A stretch of 64,000 nt of DNA from the NCBI GenBank assembly GCA_963698255.1, contig CAVOQD010000036.1:62001-126000 (forward strand), in the 5' to 3' direction. The notes beneath the pieces are model-generated. The model worked only from the letters and a program-made list of their open reading frames with translations, searched no databases and had not been told where the DNA came from. The DNA is from JAWKOK01 sp963698255. GTDB taxonomy: Bacteria > Chloroflexota > Anaerolineae > Caldilineales > Caldilineaceae. Positions 48,301 through 57,179 of this stretch are shown here, one piece after another (the first letter of the stretch is position 1; each line of letters opens with the position of its first letter). The position numbers and the translations under genes are program-made.

Positions 48301-49249
48301 ATGGCAGGTTCAACGCCCGCAGTTTCGTCCGAAGTGATGGATGTAGCACAGTCATCGACCGGCTCTGGCGCCAAAGCCCATTCTCGATGGAGCGGGCTGG
48401 GTCGGTGGATGTTCATCGTACCGCTACTATTGCTCAACTTGACCGTGATCGTTGGTCCCTCAATGGCCGGCTTGGCCGTTGCCTTTACTGATTGGTCGGG
48501 TATCGGGGCCATGCAATTTGTCGGCTTGGCGAACTTCCGACGACTTTTTCAGGATCCTATCTTTTTCAAGGCATTGACGAACAACTTGATCTGGACGCTG
48601 ATCTTTCTGACCGTGCCGGTTTCGCTGGGGCTATTGGGCGCCTATATGCTCACCGGCGTCAAACGTGGGCAGATGGTGCTACGCGTCACCTACTTCATTC
48701 CGTACGTGATGGCCGCCGTTGTCAATGTCCAGCTCTGGCGGTTTCTAATGCATCCTCGCGCCGGTGTTGGGCCCTGGTTGGCCCAATACGGCATTACATT
48801 CCTCGACTATCCATGGCTTGGCTCCAGGGCCACCGCGCTCTATGCAGTGGCCTTCATGGACAATTGGCATTTCTGGGGTTTCTTGTTGGTGATCTACCTT
48901 GCAGCCATGTCGGCCGTCGATATCGAGTTGTACGAAGTGGCACGACTCGACGGAGCCTCCCGTTTCCAACAGTTTCGTTTCGTAACCCTGCCCAGCATTC
49001 GCCCCACGTTGGTCTTCACACTGCTGATGATCATCATCTGGTCTGGGCTTGTGTTCGACTACGTCTACATCACGACCGGCGGCGGCCCGGCCAACGCATC
49101 GGAAGTGATGGGTACCTTTCTCTACTCCAATGCATTTGAACGTTTTGAAGCGGGCTACGCCGCCTCTATCGGCGTACTCATGACCCTGTGGGTCGGCATG
49201 GCGGTTGGCGGTTTTCTACTCCTGAGACGGACTAGGATGGGACATATGA
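48301..49249 (+). CDS. Sugar ABC transporter permease 1 (MalF-like), probable frameshift near its end
   Basis: Six membrane helices are visible. The EAA-type loop is VDIELYEVARLDGASRFQQF, the contact to the ATPase. In the sequence as written the frame runs on, without a stop, into the second permease. With one base removed near 49228 the natural tail GLGWDI and a stop at 49247-49249 appear, overlapping the next ATG by three bases. That is the usual arrangement. No ATPase gene lies nearby, so a shared MsiK/MalK-type ATPase elsewhere is likely. Confidence 0.8.
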
Positions 49250-50086
49250 ATTGGCTACGAAAACATTCGGTTACCTCGACGATACCCAACTACATTGTCC
49301 TGGTTGCCCTCTTCCTCTTCACCGTAATCCCACTGTTGATTCTGCTGATGAACTCCTTCAAGTCGACAGCACAGATTTCGATGGACCCCTTTGGCCTGCC
49401 TAAAGAGATATTGTGGTCAAACTATATCGACGCATGGCAGCAGGGAAACTTCGCCGTAACCATGCGCAACAGCGCATTCATGACCGCATCGACGATCTTC
49501 TTCGTGCTCCTGTTGGGTGGAATGGCCGCATTTGCCCTTGGCGCGCCTGAAGTTGCGCGGCGCTGACTATATTTCGTTTTATCTTCTGATCGGAACCGGC
49601 GTGCCTGCGCAACTCTTCATTATTCCCCTCTTCTTCATGTGGCGACAGATGGGGCTGGTCAATTCACGGTTTGGACTGATCATTATCTATGTTGCTCTCT
49701 TTTCCCCCTTCGCAACCTATTTGATTCGGTCATACATGATCTCCATCCCCGAAGAGTTCGTGGACGCAGCTCGCATTGACGGCGCATCAAATTGGCAGAT
49801 TTTTCGCAGCATCATCGTCCCGCTGACATGGCCTGGTTTCCTGACGGCGGGCTTGGTTGTCGGGCTGGGCGTCTGGAACGAGTTTCTCTTTGCCGTGACA
49901 TTCTTACATAGCCCCGAACTCAAGCCGATCTCGACCAGCCTCTATGCCTTCCAACTGCGTTTTGGGCGCGATTGGGGGCTAACCAACGCGGGGTCGATCA
50001 TCATGTTGTTGCCGGTGCTGGTCCTATTCCTGATTTTGCAGCGCCGATTCATTGAAGGCCTGACTCAGGGTGGTCTCAAAGCATAG
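49246..50086 (+). CDS. Sugar ABC transporter permease 2 (MalG-like), one frameshift
   Basis: This protein of about 280 residues has six helices. ATG 49246 begins MNWLRKHSVTSTIPNYIVLV. The EAA-type loop is IPEEFVDAARIDGASNWQIF. The frame changes at 49537-49540 (CTTG for CTG), after which RLKLRGADYISFYLLIGTGV continues. Together with the upstream permease it forms the membrane channel. The coupling ATG-overlap supports equal synthesis. Confidence 0.82.
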
Positions 50087-50187
50087 AAAGATGCGCAAGC
50101 ATCTGTCTGAGGGTGTGGCCGATTTGAAATCAGTTGGCCCACGACACAATAGAATACGATAACGATTAAGGAGAGCGGACGAACATC

Positions 50188-52312
50188 ATGCCAATTCCTC
50201 ACGATTATGTAGAACGAGTCTATGCCGGCGTGCTCGGCAAGATCATCGGCGTCTATCTGGGCCGGCCCTTCGAGGGCTGGACCTATGACATGGTTATGGA
50301 ACGGTTGGGCGAGATCAACTACTACGTCCATGAGCAACGCAACGTACCGCTGATCGTCACCGACGACGACATTTCAGGCACGTTCACCTTTCTGCGCGCA
50401 TTGCAGGACTACGGCTACAGCGCCGACCTGACCGCCAAGCAGATCGGCCAGAGTTGGCTCAACTATCTCATCGAAGAGCGGACGGTGCTCTGGTGGGGCG
50501 GCATGGGCAACTCGACCGAGCATACGGCCTATCTGCGCCTCAAGCACGGCATCGAGGCGCCGCGCAGCGGTTCCATCGAACTGAACGGCAAGGTCGTGGC
50601 CGAGCAGATCGGCTCGCAGATCTTCATCGACGGCTGGGCCATGGTTGCGCCCGGCGACCCGGCGCTGGCCGCTGATCTCGCCCGGCGGGCCGGCAGCGTC
50701 AGCCATGACGGCGAGGCCATCTACGGCGCGCAGGTGTTGGCCGCCATGGAGGCCCAGGCCTTTGTGGAGTCGGACATGGACGCGTTGATCGACACCGGCA
50801 TCTCGTTCATCCCCAAGGACTCGGTCATCTACCAGTTGATCGACGATGTTCGAAACTGGCACGCGGCCGAGCCGGATTGGCGCAAGACGCGCGAGCAGAT
50901 CGCCGGCAAGTACGGCTATGACAAGTATGGCGGCAACTGCCACATGGTGCCCAACCACGCACTGATCATCCATTCGCTGCTGCACGGCAATGGCGATCTC
51001 CAGGAATCGCTCAAGATCGTCAACACCAGCGGCTGGGACACCGATTGCAACTCGGGCAATGTGGGCTGTCTGCTGGGCATCCGCAACGGTTTGGCCTGCT
51101 TCGACAGCGGTCCCGATTTCCGCGGCCCAGTGGCCGACCGCATGTATCTCTCCACGGCCGAGGGCGGCCGCGGCATCACCGACGCCGTGGCGGAGACCAT
51201 CCATGTCGTCAACGCCGGACGAGCGCTGCAAGGTCTGGAACCGGTGGCGCCCAAGGATGGCGCTCGTTTCCATTTTGATCTACCGGGTTCGGTCCAGGGC
51301 TTCTTGGCCGAGGAGACCGTCGAGACCAAAGGGACGGTCCAGGTCGAAAACGTGCTCGGCCACAGCAAAGCCGGTAGCCGCAGCCTGGGGCTGCACTACC
51401 AGGGCGTGGCGCCTGGGCGCACCGCCCGCGTGTCGACCCCGACCTTCATCCCCTCCAAGGAGGTGTCGGACTACTTCGAACAGCGCGGCTACACGCTCTA
51501 TGCCTCGCCGACGCTCTATCCGGGCCAGACCGTGCGTGCGATTGTCTCTGCCGACGGAACAAACAGCGGCCCTGTCAATGTCGCCATCTATCTACGTGTC
51601 ATGCGTGGAGCCGAAGACGCCAGCGAATTGGTACGCGGGCCTTCTGTGACATTGACGCCAGGGGCAAGCAATGAGTTCGAGTGGACCATTGCCGATCTGG
51701 GCGGCTCGCCGATTGCCCAGATCGGCGTAGAGATCAGCAATGACACGCGCGCCGCCGGCAGCGTCTACCTCGACTACCTGACCTGGGACGGCACGCCGAA
51801 TGTCAACTTCAGGCAGCCGGACGACGGCAGCAGCATGTGGCGCAAGGCTTGGGTCAACGGCGTCGATATCTTCGGTGAGCGCTGGTGGCCGGATTCCTAC
51901 CGCCTGGTCCAGAATGAGGGCCGCGGCTTGCTGATGCAGGGCACGTGCGAATGGACCGACTATCAGGCGTCGTCAACGTTGACGCTCCACATGGCCAAGG
52001 CAGCGGGCATTGCGGCCCGCGTCCAGGGACTGCGTCGCTTCTATGCGATTCTGCTCTGCGATGACGGCAAAGCGCGCCTGATCAAGGCGCTGGACGGCGA
52101 CAACGTCCTGGACGAGGTTGATTTCCCATGGAGCCAAGGCTCCAGCCATGAGTTCCAACTGTCGGTGAACGGCGGACGCATCAAGGCCAGCATTGACGGC
52201 AAGCAGACTCTTTGACGTGGTCGACGACGGGCCCGTGTTGGCCGGCGGCGGCGTCGCCTACGTGATCGAAGAAGGACGTATCATGAGTGACGGCCTTTCT
52301 GTCGGGCCGTAG
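50188..52312 (+). CDS. ADP-ribosylglycohydrolase family protein with C-terminal sugar-binding-like domain
   Basis: This protein has about 707 residues. The N-terminal half has the family metal motifs TDDDISGTFTFL and GWDTDCNSGNVGC. The helical core is that of ADP-ribosylglycohydrolase/DraG. From about residue 370 the sequence is beta-rich, with two jelly-roll-like parts. This is not typical of DraG itself, and in a sugar operon suggests cleavage of an N- or O-glycosidic bond in an imported compound. Zero frame stops at 52213-52215 with the word CTTTGAC; one base removed adds FDVVDDGPVLAGGGVAYVIE to a stop at 52310-52312. No binding site for a second regulator is visible. Confidence 0.8.
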
Positions 52313-52343
52313 GCGAACCAACTCTCGGCAAATTTAATCGTGC

Positions 52344-52378
52344 AAACGCCCTCGTCCATCAACTGGACGAGGGCGTTT
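52344..52378 (+). terminator. Strong terminator of the sugar operon
   Basis: AAACGCCCTCGTCCA pairs perfectly with TGGACGAGGGCGTTT around TCAAC, then T and C. It can serve the operon and the convergent gene on the other strand. Confidence 0.85.
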
Positions 52379-52405
52379 TCGCGGTTGCTTTTCTGGTTCC
52401 CATCG

Positions 52406-52817
52406 CTACAGATTGTTCAGACTCCGCTTGCTGTACACCAACACATTGATGAAGTAAATGGCCACAGAATTGAGCATACCCATCACCGACAGCACAACAA
52501 ACCAGATGGCGTAGTCGACGGGTCGCACGGTCACAGACGGCTCACCGCCGCCTTTGAGCGACAAAGGGCAAAGCGATGATCAGGCCGGCGACGACGCCGT
52601 CGATCAGCACGCGCCAGTGCCGGCCGGCACGGCGCGTGCGATGCCATTCGACGTAGGTTGGCACGCGCCAGTAGACGACGCCCGCGCAGACGGCCACGAC
52701 CAGGACGAGCCAAACAAAGCCCGTCGGCGGAGGAAAATCCGCTCCCGCCAGCAGAACGATCAGCCAGAAAATGAAGAAAATGAGGGCGTTGATGGCGGCG
52801 ATCTTTCGATAGGGCAT
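52406..52817 (-). CDS. Small membrane protein, one frameshift
   Basis: This protein of about 137 residues starts at ATG 52817 with RKIAAINALIFFIFWLIVLL. Three or four membrane segments follow. Near 52555 one extra A breaks the frame; the second part gives DYAIWFVVLSVMGMLNSVAI and NVLVYSKRSLNNL to a stop at 52406-52408. Function unknown. Confidence 0.6.
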
Positions 52818-52910
52818 TGATGCGACTCTCCCTGTGCGATTCCGGCTACCATACTCATGTCAGACTGAGAACAGCAGTTTAGGTATCTCGTGATGCAAAT
52901 GGGCACGAAC

Positions 52911-52982
52911 TGTCATTCCGATCGGAGGGAGGAATCTCAACGTGGGCCGTGTCAAGATTCCTCGCTGCGCTTCGGAATGACA
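52911..52982. repeat. Inverted repeat TGTCATTCCG type
   Basis: TGTCATTCCG at the left is the reverse complement of CGGAATGACA at the right, with GGAATCT and AGATTCC inside. Related half-elements appear near 5678. It is a dispersed intergenic element. Confidence 0.7.
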
Positions 52983-52987
52983 GGGAG

Positions 52988-53881
52988 CTAGTCCTTCCAA
53001 AAGGTGCTGGTAGGAACAGGCCGAAAGCCGATCTGGTAGTAGAACTGTTGAGAAGAGCCTACGTACGCTTGCTTCGCGCCCAGTTGGCCGCAGCGCCGGA
53101 TCCCCTCCAGCACGGCAGCCTTGCCCAGCCCGAGCAAGCGGTGATCCGGATCGGTCGCCACCGGTTCGACCAGCGCGTACTCGGTCTCGCTGTCGTACCA
53201 CATGCCGCAGTAGGAAGCGTAGTCGCCGTTCGGCGCCACAGCCACGATGCAGAGATCGAGGTTGAGATGCGGGCCGGAGATGCTCGTTCGTCGTTCGGCC
53301 AGCGCAACTTCCATGTCGTGCGGCTCGCCTTCGTGATTGAATCCGCGCCAGAGGACCCGATCGAACTTCACGATGTCAAAGTCCTCAGCCAGGCTGATGA
53401 TGGAATAGCCGGGCGGCAATGCATAGTCGATCTTCTCAAGATCGATGTCATAGACAGCATTGCCCTCAAGCTCTTGCGTTGCCACAAAGCCATGCTCGGC
53501 CGCGATCAACTGTAGTTCCTCGTCTACGTTGTTGATCAGAATCTTCAGCCCGCCGTCCGCCGAGCGCAGGTTCTCCTGGGCATAGAGCACCATCTCCGTC
53601 TTTAGGAAATGAAATGCAGGATCGATACAGAAATAGATCGAGCCGGGCCCTTCCTCATAGGCGGCCAGTGCGACGATCTCGCCATCGGCTTCCCATATGC
53701 CGATCTTGGACAAGTTTGCCGTATCGAGATAGGGCAGCGAAAACGCCCACTCCCATCTGCCCCACTCGAAGTCATACAAAATGGGGTTCTTGCGATTGAT
53801 GCGCACCAGGAAATCTCGCACCCGAAAAAAATCATCGGTGAATCCGGGTTCGCTGGTATAGGTTCTGAACTGGGTTGGCAT
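52988..53881 (-). CDS. GNAT family N-acetyltransferase
   Basis: This intact 297-residue protein has two GNAT-like halves. The C-terminal one holds ALVEPVATDPDHRLLGLGKA and AVLEGIRRCGQLGAKQAYVG, an acetyl-CoA-binding loop and helix. The first half is degenerate. Tandem GNAT proteins of this kind modify small molecules or proteins. It diverges from the YwbE-like gene with overlapping promoters (TATACT/TATAGC near 53885). Confidence 0.8.
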   Translation of the reverse strand: MPTQFRTYTSEPGFTDDFFRVRDFLVRINRKNPILYDFEWGRWEWAFSLPYLDTANLSKIGIWEADGEIVALAAYEEGPGSIYFCIDPAFHFLKTEMVLYAQENLRSADGGLKILINNVDEELQLIAAEHGFVATQELEGNAVYDIDLEKIDYALPPGYSIISLAEDFDIVKFDRVLWRGFNHEGEPHDMEVALAERRTSISGPHLNLDLCIVAVAPNGDYASYCGMWYDSETEYALVEPVATDPDHRLLGLGKAAVLEGIRRCGQLGAKQAYVGSSQQFYYQIGFRPVPTSTFWKD

Positions 53882-53927
53882 GCTATACTCCGTTCAATCA
53901 ATAATGGCCCTGGAAAATGGAGAACAC

Positions 53928-54137
53928 ATGAACAATGATACACAGACCGGCCATGAGCGAGCCAATATTCGGATCGGCAGTGACGTCGAGATCGTTCAAA
54001 AGCAGGATCAGTGGACCGGCAAAGTGACATCGGGCGTCGTGCAACGAATCCTCACAAAATCGGCGACCCATCCCCACGGCATCAAGGTGCAGTTGGCGTC
54101 AGGCGAAGTCGGGCGGGTCAAGACGGTGTTGAGTTAG
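53928..54137 (+). CDS. YwbE family protein
   Basis: This 69-residue protein begins MNNDTQTGHERANIRIGSDV after ATG 53928 and GGAG. RTGKVTSGVVQRIL-type repeats (here QWTGKVTSGVVQRILTKSAT) and HPHGIKVQLASGEVGRVK are the YwbE signature. It folds as a small SH3-like barrel. Function unknown, although YwbE-type proteins are widely conserved in Bacillota and Chloroflexota. It diverges from the GNAT gene. Confidence 0.82.
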   Translation: MNNDTQTGHERANIRIGSDVEIVQKQDQWTGKVTSGVVQRILTKSATHPHGIKVQLASGEVGRVKTVLS

Positions 54138-54157
54138 AGTTTATCGGAGCAAGGTGA

Positions 54158-54253
54158 AATAGAACGCGGATGACGCTGAAAAGGCGGACAACTACGGATT
54201 TTCTCTGCCATTATCCGCGTAAACCAGCCCAATCCGCATAATTCGCGTTCTAT
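54158..54253. repeat. Hairpin repeat with ATCCGC words
   Basis: ATAGAACGCG (54159-54168) pairs with CGCGTTCTAT (54244-54253). A wider pair, TATCGGAG and CTCCGATA, encloses it. It lies between convergent genes. Confidence 0.65.
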
Positions 54254-54289
54254 CCGTTTTCTCTCCGATAGCCTGCCAGGGTCCGTACT

Positions 54290-54910
54290 CTACGCCTGCC
54301 AGGAATTGTAGACAAAGGTGTCCTCCACCTTATCGGGATCTTCCTGTTCGATTCTGTCCAGCAATTGCAGCAAGCGGGCTTTGTAATTCTCGCCCACTTC
54401 CAGCTCATTCTCCACGCGACTGCCTTCGGCCAGGAAATGTTTGAAGTCTCGCCCCATGGCACGCCCCTTTTCCGTGTGCATGTCCAGCGCGAAGTCAGGA
54501 ATGACCGGTTGTCTGCCGTACTCGAATTCGGTAATGACAATGTTCTTCAGGTTGTCGCTGGTGCGGTCCTTCTTGGCCGCGGCCAGATAGCGAATCGCAT
54601 GCACGAAGAAGATGGGCCGGTCGCCGTCGGGGTAGGGAAAGTTCTGGCGCATCTGGTTGAGCGCGTTGATCAGCACCGGCGCGGAGAGATCGCCGAAGCC
54701 CACATCCTCCACCGAGATGGCCTGGAGCCGGCGCCACAGTTTGTCTTCAAACTGCTCGCTGGTGATGTACATCTCGTAGGCGACCGCCACGGCCTCCTCG
54801 GTGAGGCCCCGGCGGATCGATTTCTGGAGGGCTGAGATCACCAGATCGCCCGCAATGCCGTTGCGGGTCACGACGCCGCGCCATGGATCGTACGACATAA
54901 ATTCGCTCAC
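54290..54910 (-). CDS. Stand-alone RarA/MgsA C-terminal-domain-like protein
   Basis: This intact protein of about 206 residues includes LQKSIRRGLTEEAVAVAYEM, RRLQAISVEDVGFGDLSAPV and ALDMHTEKGRAMGRDFKHFL. These match the tetramerisation/C-terminal domain of replication-associated recombination protein A. The AAA+ ATPase half is absent and there is no sign of truncation. GTG 54910 sits eight bases after AAAGGAG; a GTG three codons upstream is too near that site. It may modulate RarA or act alone in clamp-loader-like complexes; function is not established. Confidence 0.65.
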   Translation of the reverse strand: MSEFMSYDPWRGVVTRNGIAGDLVISALQKSIRRGLTEEAVAVAYEMYITSEQFEDKLWRRLQAISVEDVGFGDLSAPVLINALNQMRQNFPYPDGDRPIFFVHAIRYLAAAKKDRTSDNLKNIVITEFEYGRQPVIPDFALDMHTEKGRAMGRDFKHFLAEGSRVENELEVGENYKARLLQLLDRIEQEDPDKVEDTFVYNSWQA

Positions 54911-54960
54911 GATTCCCACTCCTTTTATACTACTTGTGTAGCTGTGTAGATAGCGATCTC

Positions 54961-55059
54961 GATGGACCGCGGATTAGGCGGATGGGGCGGATCAGTGCGG
55001 ATTCTATCAAGAAAGATCAGCGGGAATCCGCTCCATCCGGATTATCCGCGTCCCATCCA
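54961..55059. repeat. Imperfect hairpin repeat, GCGGAT type
   Basis: GACCGCGGATTAGGCGGATG at the left pairs with CATCCGGATTATCCGCGTCC at the right. It lies between divergent genes and so is not a terminator for either. Confidence 0.55.
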
Positions 55060-55099
55060 ACAGGTACAAGATACCACTCATTTTGGAAAAGAGCATGGC

Positions 55100-56083
55100 A
55101 TGGAAAGCAAGACAAAGGTGAAGCTGTCGCCCACGGACATCCAGCGTATCCTCAATCATGCGTTTGGCGAAACGACCATCGTCTCCGTGCGTGAATTGAC
55201 CGACGGCTATTTCAACACGGCCTACCACATCACCATGGGGGACGGCCACGAGCAAACTGTGCTCAAGGTCGGCCCGCCGGTCGATGCGGATGTGCTCACC
55301 TACGAGCGGAACATCCTGCGCGCCGAAGTGGAGGCCATGAAATTGGCGACAACCGATCCAGAAATCCCCGTGCCCCGAGTCATCTACGACGACTTCTCGC
55401 GCATCCTTCTGCCCTATGAATACTATCTCATGGACTTTGTCGACGGCCTCACCTGGGACAAGATCCGGGACACGCTCTCTGAGGCACAGAACAACAGCAT
55501 CGAGTTCCAGTTGGGCCGGATCACGGCGCGCATCAACGCCTTCGAGCGTCCGGCTTTCGGCTACTTCGCCTATGGCCCCGACTTCGACACCTGGCCGGAT
55601 GCTTTCGGCTGGATGTGCAGGTTGCTCTTTGCCGATGCCAGATGTTATGGCATCGCACTAGACCTATCAGAGACCGAGTTCTTCGACAAACTTGATGAGC
55701 ATCGCACCATTTTCGCTGAAGTGACGCGTCCTCAATTGGTCCACTGGGATCTCTGGGCCGGGAACATCTTTGTCACGCTGGACGGCGACAGACCGACCAT
55801 CACGGGGATCGTCGACTTTGAGCGCTCGTTGTGGGGCGATCCGTTGATGGAGGCATACCTTGCCCGCCTGCACGGCATGCCCAACTACATGGCGGGTTAC
55901 GGCGCAGACCTCCTGGCCACGCCATCGCAGCGCCTGCGCCGCATCTTTTACAACATCTATCTGCATCTGATCATGGTCATCGAGGACGGCCCACGCCAGT
56001 GCGCGGACAAGGGGATTGTCCGATGGGCAGAAGAGCGTCTGCGGGAGGATGTCGAGATGTTGCGCCATGGCGATATCCATTAG
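55100..56083 (+). CDS. Aminoglycoside phosphotransferase family kinase
   Basis: This intact 327-residue protein has LTDGYFNTAYHITM for the nucleotide loop, VLKVGPP for the lysine, PQLVHWDLWAGNIFV (HxDxxxxN catalytic loop, about 210-222) and GIVDFERSLWGDP for the metal Asp. This is a choline-/APH-type small-molecule kinase. Substrate unknown; homology alone does not make it a resistance gene. ATG 55100 follows GGAAAAG. Confidence 0.85.
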   Translation: MESKTKVKLSPTDIQRILNHAFGETTIVSVRELTDGYFNTAYHITMGDGHEQTVLKVGPPVDADVLTYERNILRAEVEAMKLATTDPEIPVPRVIYDDFSRILLPYEYYLMDFVDGLTWDKIRDTLSEAQNNSIEFQLGRITARINAFERPAFGYFAYGPDFDTWPDAFGWMCRLLFADARCYGIALDLSETEFFDKLDEHRTIFAEVTRPQLVHWDLWAGNIFVTLDGDRPTITGIVDFERSLWGDPLMEAYLARLHGMPNYMAGYGADLLATPSQRLRRIFYNIYLHLIMVIEDGPRQCADKGIVRWAEERLREDVEMLRHGDIH

Positions 56084-56095
56084 ATGAAGATGGTC

Positions 56096-56124
56096 TTGAC
56101 ATCGTCGTAGCCGATGGGTACAAT
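56096..56124 (+). promoter_or_regulatory. Near-consensus promoter for a leaderless toxin-antitoxin-like operon
   Basis: TTGACA (56096-56101) and TACAAT (56119-56124) are 17 bases apart. The ATG at 56133 falls at the expected start of transcription. No ribosome site precedes it, so the first gene is probably translated from a leaderless mRNA. Confidence 0.7.
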
Positions 56125-56132
56125 AGAAGCAC

Positions 56133-56628
56133 AATGCTTCTAAATGCGTCGCTGGACACATCATTTTGGAACATCGCTAGCCAGATCGGTGTTGCATCTT
56201 ATCTGTTTGGCTTCTTTCGCGTCCACTATTGCCAGGCAGTGAGAGACGAAATCATAGCGACCGATCCGTCAGAAACATCGTTGGTTTTTCCACAGGCGAT
56301 GCTTTTCACCATATTCGATGACGACGGCAGATTTTTTCGGAGTGAGCCGGAACAACCGTCCTCTCGGTTCGGCATCGGTGAGGCCCACGCACTCACCATT
56401 GCAAAAGAAAATAATTGGGTTCTGCTGATCAATGATCGCCGCCCTTTGGACTTTGCAATATCGCTTGGCATTCGCACTGTCTGCGTGCCGGATTTCTGCG
56501 TTTTTCTCTATTCACAGGGCAAGATCACAGAGAATGCGGCGAGAGGCTATTTGGAACGAATAAAACCCACGACCAGCCCTAAATTGATAGAGGCAGCCAT
56601 CGGGCTATTGGACACGTTGAGTCTGTAG
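56133..56628 (+). CDS. PIN-domain (DUF3368-like) putative toxin
   Basis: This 165-residue protein shows the acid residues of a PIN nuclease: Asp8 in LNASLDTSFWNIAS, Glu83 in GIGEAHALTIAKENNW, and Asp101 and Asp106 in NDRRPLDFAISLGI. The layout agrees with DUF3368-type PIN proteins, toxins that cut RNA. It lies 11 bases upstream of an RHH-type gene, as expected for a toxin-antitoxin pair in toxin-first order. The promoter is strong by consensus. Activity is inferred only. Confidence 0.75.
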
Positions 56629-56639
56629 GAATAATGATC

Positions 56640-57002
56640 ATGAGACAAGCAACCGTCACGAAATCGATTCGCCTATCCGATACGGAAGCCAACGAGCTAG
56701 GCGCGCTCAGCAAGCAGACCACAATCTCTGAAGCCGCATTGATGAAGAAGTGGGTGCTGGAAGGCATTCGTGCCGAAAAGCTGGAACGTGCGATTCAAGC
56801 CTACATGAAAGGCAACGCCGATCTCCGAAGCGGCGCGTCCATGGCAGACATGTCGTACAATCGATTCATGCAAGAAATTCAGTCTCGGAATATTGTCATT
56901 CTTGAGGAAGATGGCTTTTTGACGCGTCTGGATTTTTTGGCTGAAGCGTACGATGTTCCAGCACTACGTGATGCCCTGTCTCGCATGAGATCGGCGGGAT
57001 AA
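56640..57002 (+). CDS. Ribbon-helix-helix/UPF0175-like putative antitoxin
   Basis: This 120-residue protein opens RQATVTKSIRLSDTEANELG, a ribbon-helix-helix-like start. It then has AAL MKKWVLEGIRAEKLERAI and a second helix-turn-helix-like SGASMADMSYNRFMQEIQSR, as in UPF0175 antitoxins paired with DUF3368 PIN toxins. The tail is acidic and could wrap the toxin. ATG 56640 has AGGA at better spacing than the ATG six bases before. Confidence 0.72.
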   Translation: MRQATVTKSIRLSDTEANELGALSKQTTISEAALMKKWVLEGIRAEKLERAIQAYMKGNADLRSGASMADMSYNRFMQEIQSRNIVILEEDGFLTRLDFLAEAYDVPALRDALSRMRSAG

Positions 57003-57179
57003 CAACCTAGGGCGATCGGTGGCTATGAGCGCTTGTTTGACGTTTGAATAATGTTCTCATCTGCTGGATAATTACGACAATTTGGTATTAGCGTATCGTG
57101 TCGCAATATGTATTTGAATCTAGCAGGTTTGAGTTGTTTTTTGTCACCAGGTGCATTTTAGGTCTGGTCAGGTGTCTCG

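Noticed and set aside
50374..51273. Open frame of 299 residues on the minus strand
   Set aside because: Antisense shadow of the ADP-ribosylglycohydrolase.
52210..52216. Release-factor-2-type programmed frameshift in the glycohydrolase
   Set aside because: The same kind of break occurs at unrelated words all over the window, there is no Shine-Dalgarno-like stimulator close before it, and a one-base insertion in TT explains it. Kept only as a low-interest observation.
55100..56083. Antibiotic resistance kinase
   Set aside because: The fold is shared by many small-molecule kinases and no feature points to an aminoglycoside; kept as a family assignment only.
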